Assembly (NCBI GenBank): GCA_016286535.1
Contig: JAEESZ010000006.1
Location: 158,266-222,265 of the forward strand
Direction of reading: 5' to 3'
Origin: Treponema sp.
GTDB lineage: Bacteria > Spirochaetota > Spirochaetia > Treponematales > Treponemataceae
DNA: 64,000 bases
The notes below the pieces were generated by a model. That model made no database searches and was not told where the DNA came from. It saw only the letters and a program-made list of their open reading frames with translations. Numbering within the stretch: the first letter of the stretch is position 1; the number at the start of each line of letters is the position of its first letter. Both the position numbers and the translations under genes were made by a program. Positions 26,752 to 35,306 of the stretch are shown piece after piece.

Positions 26752-27747
26752 CTATTCCTGTTTAGTATTTTCCTGTTTAGAAATATCTTTAATACGGCTG
26801 CCGTCTGCCAGAGTTAATGTTCCGGCAACAACTACAGTTTCCCCTTCTTCAACTCCCGATAAAATCTGATAGTAACCGTCAATATTTTTACCGAGTTCTA
26901 CCTGGCGTTTAGAAACCGTCTGACCGTCTTCATTTACAACAAAGAGATAGTAAAGGTCGTTATTGTTTACAAGAGCATCCTGAGGAATAATAACTTCTCC
27001 CTCATATTTATTTGTATAAAGCTTTACGCTGGCGAACATTCCGGAATTGATTCTTGAATCTTTTTTATCAAAGTTCAGGATGATTTCCTTGGTTCTTGTA
27101 GTCGCATCTACTACAGGAGAAATTCTTGTAATGCGGGCAAGGAATACAGTGTCAGGATAAGCCTTAAGGGTAATTTCTGCAGTCTGTCCAATCTGTAAGT
27201 CTGCAACATATCTTTCTGGTATTTTTGCACTAATCTGAAGGTTGTCTATATCACCAATTTTTGTAATTACGGTACTAACGCTTACCTTCTGACCTTTTTT
27301 TACAGGAGAACTGATAATACTTCCGTCAATTGGGGCAACTACAGGGCTTTTTACATAGTAGGCACCGGCTTCTGAAGGGTCTACATAGGCAATAACATCA
27401 CCTTTTTTTACAGGAGAACCGAGGGAAACATTCATTTCTACAACAGTTCCGCCAATGGCAGGGAAAACTTCAATGGAAGTCTGGGTTTCTACTTCGCCGT
27501 TGGTTTTTACAAAGTCTGTCAGGGTAGATTTTTTTGCAACCTGAGTTCTTACAGAGGTAACGCTTGCAGAACCAAAACCAGCTCCAAAGCCGCCTTTAAA
27601 GCCCTGGGAAGATTTTTTATTTTTTACAATACCAATTGCGGCAATTGCAAGAATAGTAATAAGAATAACAGTAAAAACTATAATTCCTGTGATTGTCTTT
27701 TTCTTTGATTTCTCTTTTTCTTCTGTATTGTCAAAATCTTTTTCCAT
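26752..27747 (-). CDS. RND periplasmic adaptor (membrane fusion protein)
   Basis: 331 residues. N-terminal membrane anchor at about 18-40, then the two half lipoyl motifs (GGTVVEMNVSLGSPVKKGDVIAYVD and APIDGSIISSPVKKGQKVS, here cited in part), a beta-barrel (AEITLKAYPDTVFLARITRISP) and membrane-proximal domain. The coiled-coil hairpin that usually separates the lipoyl halves is nearly absent, a short form seen in several spirochaete pumps. Bridges pump and outer-membrane channel. Confidence 0.9.
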   Translation of the reverse strand: MEKDFDNTEEKEKSKKKTITGIIVFTVILITILAIAAIGIVKNKKSSQGFKGGFGAGFGSASVTSVRTQVAKKSTLTDFVKTNGEVETQTSIEVFPAIGGTVVEMNVSLGSPVKKGDVIAYVDPSEAGAYYVKSPVVAPIDGSIISSPVKKGQKVSVSTVITKIGDIDNLQISAKIPERYVADLQIGQTAEITLKAYPDTVFLARITRISPVVDATTRTKEIILNFDKKDSRINSGMFASVKLYTNKYEGEVIIPQDALVNNNDLYYLFVVNEDGQTVSKRQVELGKNIDGYYQILSGVEEGETVVVAGTLTLADGSRIKDISKQENTKQE

Positions 27748-27761
27748 TATTTTTTACCTCT

Positions 27762-29048
27762 TTATTTTGTACCAAGACTTCCAAAAGGAATTCCCAGAGT
27801 ATTTTCCAAATCTAAAACTGCACTTATTAAAGTGTACTTTTGCTGCATAAGGTTGATTTTTGCACTCAGCAGGGAGTCGGCAGAGTTCTGCAGGGTAAGC
27901 AAATCTTTCGAACCGTGATTATATGCATTAAGGGTCATGTCATAAGTTTTCTGGGCCAGATCAACATTCTTTTTTAAAGATTCCAGCTGATTCTGGGCCT
28001 GCATTATTGATTTGCTTGAATTCTGAACTGTGAGTTCTGCACTTGTTTTTGCATTTTCAAGTTCAAGTTCAAGATTTTTTAAGTTTGTCTTCTGGTTTTC
28101 TATGCTTAAGGCTCCGCTTGACCATGGAAGATAGCCGTCCAGAGGAATGCTAACGCTGATTCCAAGTTTATTGCTTCCGTAAGTTGTAGCCCAGCTGCCC
28201 GAAGCATCAGTTTCTTTTCCATAAGAATAAGAAAGACTTACAACCGGACCCCAGGCAGAAAAACGGCTGGCCATCAGCTGATTTTTTGCCAGATCAATGC
28301 TGGCCTGAATTGTTTTTACCGAAGGAATCTCTTCAATTGCCTTTTCAATGGTAAAATCTTCAATAAAATCATAGTCTTCAAGATTTCCGTCCAGTTCAAG
28401 TTCAACTGTCTGATCAAGACCTAAGGTCTGCTTAAAGTTTGCAATTGTGTTTTCGTAAGAAATTAAAGATGATTCAAAGGTTGGTACAAGACTTTCGTAT
28501 GAATATTGCGAAGAAAGTAAATCGAGTTCAGAAAGTTGTCCCCTGTTATACTTATCAAGATTTAAGCTGTAGCGCTGCTTTGCAGTTTCCATATTGCGTT
28601 CAAGCAGATTCAGATATTCCTTTGTGTAGAGGATGGAATAAAAGGCCTTGCGTACCGAAAGTTCAATTGTTCTTACTGCAGATTCATAACTTTCTATTCC
28701 ATTTTCGTAATTTAATTTTGCGGCATTTATTGTTGTAAATAAAGATGGGGTAAAGCTGAGGCCTAAAGAAAGGGTTCCTGACATAGACCAGGCTGATGTA
28801 TCTTCAAAAGGAAGAGTGTATGAACCGGAAGCTTTTATGCTGGGACTTACCGAGTTCCAGGAATATGCATTCTGTTTTTCAAGCAGTTCAAGGGAATTGC
28901 GCTGCTTTTGTAAAGAAATATTGTTATCTGCTGCTAACATAACAGCATCTTCTACCGTAAGTTTTCTAAAATTAACAGACTCTTCTTCTGCAAAAAAAGT
29001 TGTAATCAGACTTAGTGTAACAATCATAAAAGAAAGAGTTTTCTTCAT
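27762..29048 (-). CDS. TolC-family outer membrane efflux protein
   Basis: 428 residues from the ATG at 29048, which gives a proper signal peptide (MKKTLSFMIVTLSLITTFFA) after AGAGG. Two OEP repeats are visible: long amphipathic helices with YESAVRTIELSVRKAFY and LEL-rich second-half helices, and Ser/Tyr-rich strands between (VSLSYSYGKETDASGSW). Outer-membrane/periplasmic tunnel of the tripartite system; first gene of the operon. Divergent from rel. Confidence 0.88.
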   Translation of the reverse strand: MKKTLSFMIVTLSLITTFFAEEESVNFRKLTVEDAVMLAADNNISLQKQRNSLELLEKQNAYSWNSVSPSIKASGSYTLPFEDTSAWSMSGTLSLGLSFTPSLFTTINAAKLNYENGIESYESAVRTIELSVRKAFYSILYTKEYLNLLERNMETAKQRYSLNLDKYNRGQLSELDLLSSQYSYESLVPTFESSLISYENTIANFKQTLGLDQTVELELDGNLEDYDFIEDFTIEKAIEEIPSVKTIQASIDLAKNQLMASRFSAWGPVVSLSYSYGKETDASGSWATTYGSNKLGISVSIPLDGYLPWSSGALSIENQKTNLKNLELELENAKTSAELTVQNSSKSIMQAQNQLESLKKNVDLAQKTYDMTLNAYNHGSKDLLTLQNSADSLLSAKINLMQQKYTLISAVLDLENTLGIPFGSLGTK

Positions 29049-29162
29049 TATTTTTTTGCCTCTTTTATAATCAAGTATTTGAATCAATTCATATTTATAA
29101 GTATATTAAAAGAAAGGAAAAAAATCAGATATAAAATTGTTATTTTAAAAAAATATTATTTT

Positions 29163-30953
29163 ATGCCTATGGAATATAAGTACAAATCTTTAGAAAATGA
29201 ACCTGAATCTCTATTAAAAGAATTCTTTGATCTTTTACCAAACTACAGCGAAGAAGATAAAAAGACCATTGAAAAAGCCTGGAAGCTTCTTGTTGAAAAG
29301 ACAAAAGATGTAAAACGTCCCTGTGGAGAAGCTTATTACGTTCATCCTTTACGGGTAGCAACAATTCTTGCCCAGAACAAGCTTGATGTACACACCCTGG
29401 TTTCTGCACTTTTACATCCAATACATAAATTTGATATCACACCTCATCAGATAAGGGAAGATTTTGGCGAAGACGTAGAAAAAATCCTGATTACAACAAA
29501 TAAAATCATTGCCCTTCCTATGAATTCAAAAACCCTGCACCAGGCAGATGCAATCCGTAAAATGCTTTTTGCCATGTGCGATGATGCAAGAATCATCCTT
29601 CTTACCCTTTCTGACCGTCTGGACCGGCTTAGAAACATCAGCAGCCTTTCAAAAGAGCAGCAGCATGCCCTGGCAGAAGCAGCAATTGAAGTATGGGCTC
29701 CTCTTGCAGACCGCCTTGGAATGCAGAAGGAAAAAAATGAGTTTGAAGATTTAAGCCTTAAGCATACAAATCCTGCAGCCTATCTGCAGATAGAAAAAAT
29801 AATAGCCCAGTCTCAGGAAGAACGCTCTGCCTATCTGGAAAAGGCTGTAAACAGCATTTATAAGTCAAGCCAGAGAATGAATCTTGAAGTTACAATTTCA
29901 AGCCGGGCAAAGCACTATTATTCAATCTATCAGAAAATGAGGAAGCGCAATAAATCTGCCGGAGAACTTTACGATTTACTGGCCCTTAGAATTTTGTGCA
30001 ACACCCCTGCCGAATGTTACATTCTGGTAGGAATTGTACACGGACTCTGGAAACCCTTAGACGGAAGATTTAAAGATTACATTGCCATGCCAAAATCAAA
30101 CGGCTACCAGTCTCTGCATACAACCGTAATGTGTGAATCTCATCCTCTGGAAATTCAGATTCGTACTTATGACATGCATAATATGGCTGAACACGGAATT
30201 GCTTCCCACTGGCTTTATAAAAAAGGAACAAATCACGATTTAGTTGAAGAAGATAAACTTGATATTTTTAACAAGCTCAAACAGTTTAAGGAAGCCGGAA
30301 TTACCGACAAGGCAACTTTTGCAACCTTAAAAAATGAACTTCTGGGCGATGAAATTTATGTTTTTACTCCAAAAGGTGATGTTAGAAAACTGCCTGCCGG
30401 AGCAACTGCAATAGATTTTGCTTATTCCATCCATTCTGCCATTGGAGAAAAGATTATTGCGGCCAAGGCTGACGGAAAAATCATTCCTCTTTCAAAGCCC
30501 CTGGAAAACACTCAAATAATCGAAGTTATTACAAATCCTCAGGCCCACCCTACCGAAAGCCAGCTTAACCTTGTAAAAACTTCAAAGGCTCACCAGAAGA
30601 TTCACGCCTGGCTCATGACAAATGACAAGAGCTTCAGCCAGAAATTTGAAAACGAAAAGGTTGAACAGCTGCCACCGGCCCCAGTAAAAGTAAGAAAACA
30701 GCATCTTAAGAAGGATCAGTTTACCCAGCTTCCTCAAAACACAAAAAGCTATGATGTTTTAATTGAAGGCGAAAAAAACGTCCTCCACAACTTTGCCCAG
30801 TGCTGTAAACCGGTTTATCCAAACCTGATTGTGGGTTATGTTACCCGCTCAAAGGGCATTTCCATTCACCGGGCAGACTGCTTAATTTACCAGCGTATTC
30901 CAAACAAGGATGAAAGAAGCGTGGAAGTTGACTGGGACACAGGAAAAAATTAA
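29163..30953 (+). CDS. rel: RelA/SpoT-type (p)ppGpp synthetase with degenerate hydrolase motif
   Basis: About 596 residues (start at 29163 or 29169; neither has a Shine-Dalgarno). Order: HD-like domain, synthetase domain (YSIYQKM, YDLLALRI, GRFKDYIAMPKSNGYQSLH), TGS domain (DEIYVFTPKGDVRKLP), and a conserved-cysteine module (FAQCCKPVYPN). In the HD domain the first His is kept (YYVHPLR) and DR of SDRLDRLRN is kept, but the HD pair reads HP and the following ED reads KF, so hydrolysis is probably lost. The C-terminal ACT/RRM domain is absent. It makes the stringent-response alarmone. Its stop overlaps that of the convergent lipoprotein gene by 4 bp. Confidence 0.88.
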   Translation: MPMEYKYKSLENEPESLLKEFFDLLPNYSEEDKKTIEKAWKLLVEKTKDVKRPCGEAYYVHPLRVATILAQNKLDVHTLVSALLHPIHKFDITPHQIREDFGEDVEKILITTNKIIALPMNSKTLHQADAIRKMLFAMCDDARIILLTLSDRLDRLRNISSLSKEQQHALAEAAIEVWAPLADRLGMQKEKNEFEDLSLKHTNPAAYLQIEKIIAQSQEERSAYLEKAVNSIYKSSQRMNLEVTISSRAKHYYSIYQKMRKRNKSAGELYDLLALRILCNTPAECYILVGIVHGLWKPLDGRFKDYIAMPKSNGYQSLHTTVMCESHPLEIQIRTYDMHNMAEHGIASHWLYKKGTNHDLVEEDKLDIFNKLKQFKEAGITDKATFATLKNELLGDEIYVFTPKGDVRKLPAGATAIDFAYSIHSAIGEKIIAAKADGKIIPLSKPLENTQIIEVITNPQAHPTESQLNLVKTSKAHQKIHAWLMTNDKSFSQKFENEKVEQLPPAPVKVRKQHLKKDQFTQLPQNTKSYDVLIEGEKNVLHNFAQCCKPVYPNLIVGYVTRSKGISIHRADCLIYQRIPNKDERSVEVDWDTGKN

Positions 30954-33900
30954 GGAAGTTTTTGTTTTACAGCTGTCATTTTTCTGCTTCCGTCTGCAAA
31001 ATGAATTACATTTGTATAATATTTTCCAGACGGAATTTCATCTACAGGAATCTTGTAGGTAAAACTGCCGTCCTTTTGTACAAGGCCGGCTTCCGAAGCA
31101 TAGGTTATCCAGTCTTTTATACTATTACTGTCCCCAAGATCTGTTGAACAATAAAGAGTCTGAACAAGACACGGTTTATCTGCAAAAACAGCAAGCTCGT
31201 TATCAGCACATTCCAGGTAAGATTTTAAATCGCAGATGAAATCCTCCTCCAGATAATAAGGGGGATAAAAGTATTGAGCATAATCAGAAAAAGCCAGTTC
31301 AAAATTTGATCCTTGTGTATATGCAAAATTACAGCAATTAATCTTTATAAAGGATTGTTTTTCAAGCTCTGTAAAAGTTAGGCCAAAGGAATGAGAAGTA
31401 TCATATAACTTGCTTTTGTCATGATAAAAACTATCTTCCTTAATTTGTTCTGTAATTTCCCACTCTCCGCCATTTAAATACCAGGCTGTAAGATACCATG
31501 CTGTTGTATTTGCAGTATCTACAGGAGTATTTTTTACATTAAAAGTAGTGTTATTACTGCATTTTATAACAGGAGTAACAGCGATGTAATCCTTACCATG
31601 TGTTTCAAAAGTACAAAAGTTTCCGTTTTCATCCGGCAGATAAATATAAATATATTTTGAATTTCCGCCATCATAAGGAATATGAAAGCCCCAGAACGAA
31701 TCTTGATTAATTTCTTTTACTCTTACATCATTTTTCCAGTCAATTTCTGAAAGATTTAAGGCAGTTGCAGAAGTAATATATTTTACCAGCAGTTCTTCAT
31801 CTTCATTTTTTTCAAAACCAACACCATTTCCATCATTGCAATAAGGGAAAAATATACTCCAGGCATTTCCATAAAGAGTGTAATATACCCAACCAACTAT
31901 TGGGGAAACATTATCAAAAGTTAAATCCAAACTTACACTGTCTGAAAAAACATTTTCACCAGCTTCATTTTGAATCATCAGTCTAAAATCATAAAAAGAA
32001 TAATCAGTCTTAATATCAAATTCGAAATCTTTTGAAAAAAGGGTTAGTCCGCTAGTGGTATTTTTATATTCCACTAAATATTTAAGATTAGGATTCAGTT
32101 CTGTATTTTCGTTGAGCAAAACACGAATATGTCTTTGTCCACTATTTAAAACAGGGGGATCCGCCACAACTGAAAAATCAGGAATAGAAGACTGACTAAG
32201 TTCTGTTGCCTCAATATCCGGGGCCTCCACATCCTTATAAATAACTACAGGATTTCCAAGTGCAAAAGTACTTAGCAAAGAAGCTGTATTATCAGAAGGA
32301 AGAGCATAAAAATAGTAAATTCCACTTTCTAAATTATCTATATCAACACTATCAAGAGTGCTGATAGATGCAGGGCCTGTATAATAAGGGCCTGTATAAT
32401 TATCCCAGACACTCTTTATTTCAGACTTTATACCCTCTGTGTTTTCAAAAATATATAATAAGCTATATTTTTTTGAAGTGTCTGTCTGAAAAATCCAGGC
32501 CGTTTTATAAACCGAGCCAACTTTTACAGAACCTGCTTCCCAATTTATAACACTTGCGGCTGCAGGAAAACAAGCTTCATATGTTTTTGTATTTCCTATG
32601 TAATCTTCTGTGGTAAGGACTATATATAAGTCATTAAAAGGATTAAAAGTTATTTGCGGTAAATACTGTTTATAATAATAATCATCATCACCACCAAAAC
32701 TATAACCATATTTAACATCATTACAATCACAAGAATCAAGGTTAAAACTTTCAAGGTTTTCTTTTGAAGGACCATATTCTATTTTTGAAATTCTTATGGG
32801 ACGCTCTGCTGTTTCATCCTTAAAGATAATATTATCAGGATACTCATTGCCATCTAAATCAATTATAAAGTTGTCTCCTGTCAAATTTGGTAGAATAGTT
32901 AATTTGAAATCACAGGTTGACATTCCATTCTCATCAATTAAATAATAGCCATAATCAGGTTTAATCATCATAATATTAAAAAACTGCAGACAAAGAGTAT
33001 CTTTAATAACGTCTATTGTTTCTTTTTTAACATTACCGGAATAATCATAAAGACTAAAGGTTAATCTTATGACTCCGTCCCCCTGTGTTTGAAAGTTATA
33101 TTCAAAGCAGTCTTCATAAGAAAGATTAGCAGAAGTATTATTATAAGAGCTGGTATAAGTCTCTCCATTTTCGCTGACACCATTTTTATTATAGACAAGA
33201 GCCTCTTCAACAATCAGTTTTTCTACACCACTTTCTGAATCCTCTGCTTCAAGATAAACCCATAATTTATTAACTCTATGGTTATGAATGTTTTCTGCAA
33301 CAAGAGAAGGTTCCCCATCATAATTTGTTTTTGTTGCATAATGAGAAAACACATCCATATTGATAAGATTACTTCCATTTCGGGCATCTTCTTCTGTACG
33401 GGCTATATAAAATTTTGAAAAGACTGGTGAATTAGAATCTTTTGAAGCATTAACACGGAATATAAAAGAATAATTATTCTGCTTAAAAGGCAGATTATCT
33501 TTTGCATCATAAATATCTTCAAGGCTGATAGTTACATTTATATCCTGCACTCCATCGTTTAAAAGATAATTTCCAGGAACAGAAGGTATTACAAGAGTTT
33601 TTCCATCATCTTCAAGATAAGGATTTTTATAATATGTATTATCTGTTAAAAGCAGATTGTCATTTCCACTGGTAATTGTAATGTTTTTAAGAAAACCATC
33701 AGTATCCATAAAATCAGAGATATTTATTGGTTTATTAAAATAAATTTTAATGGATGAGTCCTGTGGATATCCTGCATTGTCAAAAGATGGAAAAGAATCT
33801 GTAATTTTTGGAATAAGATAGCAAAGCGGTTTTATGACAATATTTTCTGCATATTTTTTATATTCTACATTTACCGCATAAAGTCCATCTGATGCTATGC

Positions 33901-34255
33901 TATTAAAAGATTTGAAATTTATATAATCAGATGAAAGAACTTCTAAAAGGCCTTCCGGGCTTTTAGAATATGCTTCCCATTTTTCAAATTCATAATCTGG
34001 AGCAATTTTAAATTCGATAGAAAACGTATCTGAAACTTTTTTATTTATAATACTTTCGGTAAGGAGACTGCCGCAGCCATCTTCAAGTTCGATTCGAATC
34101 TGATTAGAAGAAGCATTTGCATATGCTATATCTGCTTCAAGCTGCTCTTTAAAAAGACTTCCTGTCAAAAAATTGCTGCAGGCAGAAAAAAGTCCGGCAA
34201 AAGTGATGATAAAAATTAAAAAAAGGGATTTTTTTAAAACAGTTTTTTGTATCAT
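30950..34255 (-). CDS. large surface/periplasmic lipoprotein with Ig-like modules
   Basis: 1101 residues. Lipoprotein signal with Cys26 in GLFSAC. Residues ~45-130 resemble an InlB B-repeat-like module (VSDTFSIEFKIAPDYEFEKW). Next comes a bacterial Ig-like segment (SSIKIYFNKPINISDF, with DGKTLVIP). The remainder is a series of Asn/Asp/Tyr-rich beta domains (LDTVDI-type loops, DYIGNTKTY, DYSGNVKK). No enzyme motif. Such multi-domain lipoproteins in treponemes are usually adhesins or surface structural proteins (inference). Monocistronic. Confidence 0.8.
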   Translation of the reverse strand: MIQKTVLKKSLFLIFIITFAGLFSACSNFLTGSLFKEQLEADIAYANASSNQIRIELEDGCGSLLTESIINKKVSDTFSIEFKIAPDYEFEKWEAYSKSPEGLLEVLSSDYINFKSFNSIASDGLYAVNVEYKKYAENIVIKPLCYLIPKITDSFPSFDNAGYPQDSSIKIYFNKPINISDFMDTDGFLKNITITSGNDNLLLTDNTYYKNPYLEDDGKTLVIPSVPGNYLLNDGVQDINVTISLEDIYDAKDNLPFKQNNYSFIFRVNASKDSNSPVFSKFYIARTEEDARNGSNLINMDVFSHYATKTNYDGEPSLVAENIHNHRVNKLWVYLEAEDSESGVEKLIVEEALVYNKNGVSENGETYTSSYNNTSANLSYEDCFEYNFQTQGDGVIRLTFSLYDYSGNVKKETIDVIKDTLCLQFFNIMMIKPDYGYYLIDENGMSTCDFKLTILPNLTGDNFIIDLDGNEYPDNIIFKDETAERPIRISKIEYGPSKENLESFNLDSCDCNDVKYGYSFGGDDDYYYKQYLPQITFNPFNDLYIVLTTEDYIGNTKTYEACFPAAASVINWEAGSVKVGSVYKTAWIFQTDTSKKYSLLYIFENTEGIKSEIKSVWDNYTGPYYTGPASISTLDSVDIDNLESGIYYFYALPSDNTASLLSTFALGNPVVIYKDVEAPDIEATELSQSSIPDFSVVADPPVLNSGQRHIRVLLNENTELNPNLKYLVEYKNTTSGLTLFSKDFEFDIKTDYSFYDFRLMIQNEAGENVFSDSVSLDLTFDNVSPIVGWVYYTLYGNAWSIFFPYCNDGNGVGFEKNEDEELLVKYITSATALNLSEIDWKNDVRVKEINQDSFWGFHIPYDGGNSKYIYIYLPDENGNFCTFETHGKDYIAVTPVIKCSNNTTFNVKNTPVDTANTTAWYLTAWYLNGGEWEITEQIKEDSFYHDKSKLYDTSHSFGLTFTELEKQSFIKINCCNFAYTQGSNFELAFSDYAQYFYPPYYLEEDFICDLKSYLECADNELAVFADKPCLVQTLYCSTDLGDSNSIKDWITYASEAGLVQKDGSFTYKIPVDEIPSGKYYTNVIHFADGSRKMTAVKQKLP

Positions 34256-34328
34256 AAGAAAACCTCTCTCCGGGAAGTCTCAACAATGAAGTGCAAAAAT
34301 ATATTTAATTTTAACAGAAAAATTTAAA

Positions 34329-34558
34329 ATTGAAAATGCTGCAAAAACGCTTTGCTGTAAAAAACGCTTTCGCCTTTTTGCTTACGCATTTTCGATTCTA
34401 TAATTGAGAGGGCACCAACTAAACCGATATTCGAAGTCTATAATTGCAAATCCGTAAAAAAAACTCGCGATATTGAAAATGCTGCAAAAACGCTTTCGCC
34501 TTTTTGCTTACGCATTTTCGATTCTATAATTGAGAGGGCATTAACTAAACCGATATTT
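34329..34558. repeat. tandem ~85-108-bp repeat containing tRNA-Glu fragments
   Basis: Unit A (34329-34436) and unit B (34472-34558) share a long identical stretch (attgaaaatgctgcaaaaacgc, then tttcgcctttttgcttacgc). Unit A has an extra 17 bp. Each ends in a degenerate copy of the middle and 5' half of the tRNA-Glu beside it (ttgagagggc .. aaccgatatt). This explains the roughly 300 bp between the lipoprotein gene and the tRNA; no gene is seen. Confidence 0.75.
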
Positions 34559-34559
34559 T

Positions 34560-34632
34560 CGGTCCCTGCGGGAATCGAACCCGCCTTTCAGCCTTGAGAG
34601 GGCCGCGAACTGAACCGATATTCGAAGGGACC
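34560..34632 (-). tRNA. tRNA-Glu (CTC)
   Basis: 73 nt. All four arms fold: acceptor GGTCCCT/AGGGACC, D stem GAAT/GTTC, anticodon stem CGGCC/GGCTG with loop CTCTCAA (anticodon CTC), T arm GCGGG TTCGATT CCCGC. No CCA is encoded. Confidence 0.93.
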
Positions 34633-34640
34633 ATTTTCAA

Positions 34641-34653
34641 TTCCCGCAGGGAC
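34641..34653 (+). repeat. inverted copy of the tRNA-Glu 3' end
   Basis: TTCCCGCAGGGAC, reading on the plus strand, is identical to the 3' end of tRNA-Glu, which lies on the minus strand 9 nt away, so the tRNA is flanked by an inverted copy of its own T-arm/acceptor sequence. Confidence 0.6.
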
Positions 34654-34672
34654 GCAGGAATCAAGTATAAAT

Positions 34673-34699
34673 AAAAAAAGGCTGACGTTTGTCAGCCTT
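34673..34699 (-). terminator. terminator of tRNA-Gln
   Basis: Minus-strand stem aaggctgac / gtcagcctt with loop aaac, followed by seven T. It separates tRNA-Gln from tRNA-Glu, so the latter must have its own promoter or depend on read-through. Confidence 0.85.
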
Positions 34700-34701
34700 A
34701 G

Positions 34702-34773
34702 TTCCCCAAGGAGGATTCGAACCCCCACAGTCAGAACCAGAATCTGAAGTGCTACCATTACACAATCGGGGAA
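34702..34773 (-). tRNA. tRNA-Gln (CTG)
   Basis: 72 nt: TTCCCCG .. CGGGGAA acceptor, D arm with AATGGTAG, anticodon stem TCAGA/TCTGA with loop TTCTGGT (anticodon CTG), T arm with GGTTCGAATCC. No CCA encoded. Confidence 0.92.
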
Positions 34774-34845
34774 TGAGTGAGTATTAATATATAGATTTTA
34801 CTCGTTTACGTCAATACTCACTTTCAAAAATTTGCAATATTTTTG

Positions 34846-35253
34846 CTATTTTTCTGAAGATTTTTTTGCTGCACTTTTCTTTGTGCCACTTTTAGCGGCA
34901 GATTTTGGTGCAGGCTTTTTTGCTGTTTTTGCAGCTTTTGGAAGACTTGTATCAACTACAGAGTTATCATCATTTGCAAGCTCTGAGCGAACATAAGAAT
35001 CTGCCTTCCAGTCGTTAATCCAGACATTTCCATCAAGACAATAACGGAACTGATATTGTTTATTTGTATCTAACTGCTTTTTTACAGAAAATGATCCGTC
35101 AGGGCTTTTCTTCATAGGAGTTGCGTCTTTATCCCAACTATTAAATTCTCCTACAAGTGTAATTCTCTGAGCACCTGCTGCAGCTGTTGGATTTACACTA
35201 AATACTACAGTACAGGTTTTTCCATCTGCTGAAAAAGTTTTTTTCAATGACAT
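34846..35253 (-). CDS. CBM48-like glycogen-binding domain protein with basic tail
   Basis: 135 residues. Residues 10-100 form an early-set (AMPK-beta/isoamylase N-terminal-like) domain: VGEFNSWDKDATPMKK, QYQFRYCLDGNVWINDW. The last ~30 residues are a Lys/Ala/Pro tail (KKPAPKSAAKSG). No signal peptide, so it is cytoplasmic; no catalytic domain. It probably binds glycogen or another alpha-glucan. The histone-like tail is unexplained. Shine-Dalgarno CGGAGG. Confidence 0.82.
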   Translation of the reverse strand: MSLKKTFSADGKTCTVVFSVNPTAAAGAQRITLVGEFNSWDKDATPMKKSPDGSFSVKKQLDTNKQYQFRYCLDGNVWINDWKADSYVRSELANDDNSVVDTSLPKAAKTAKKPAPKSAAKSGTKKSAAKKSSEK

Positions 35254-35306
35254 AAAATACCTCCGAAAACAATTTGTTTATAAAATCATCATAATTACTT
35301 TTATTT

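Noticed and set aside
29079..29162. Extra 28-residue N-terminus for Rel
   Set aside because: It is Lys/Ile/Tyr rich, overlaps the tolC promoter region and does not resemble the family.
34329..34558. CRISPR array
   Set aside because: Only two long units with tRNA-derived sequence and no regular spacers.
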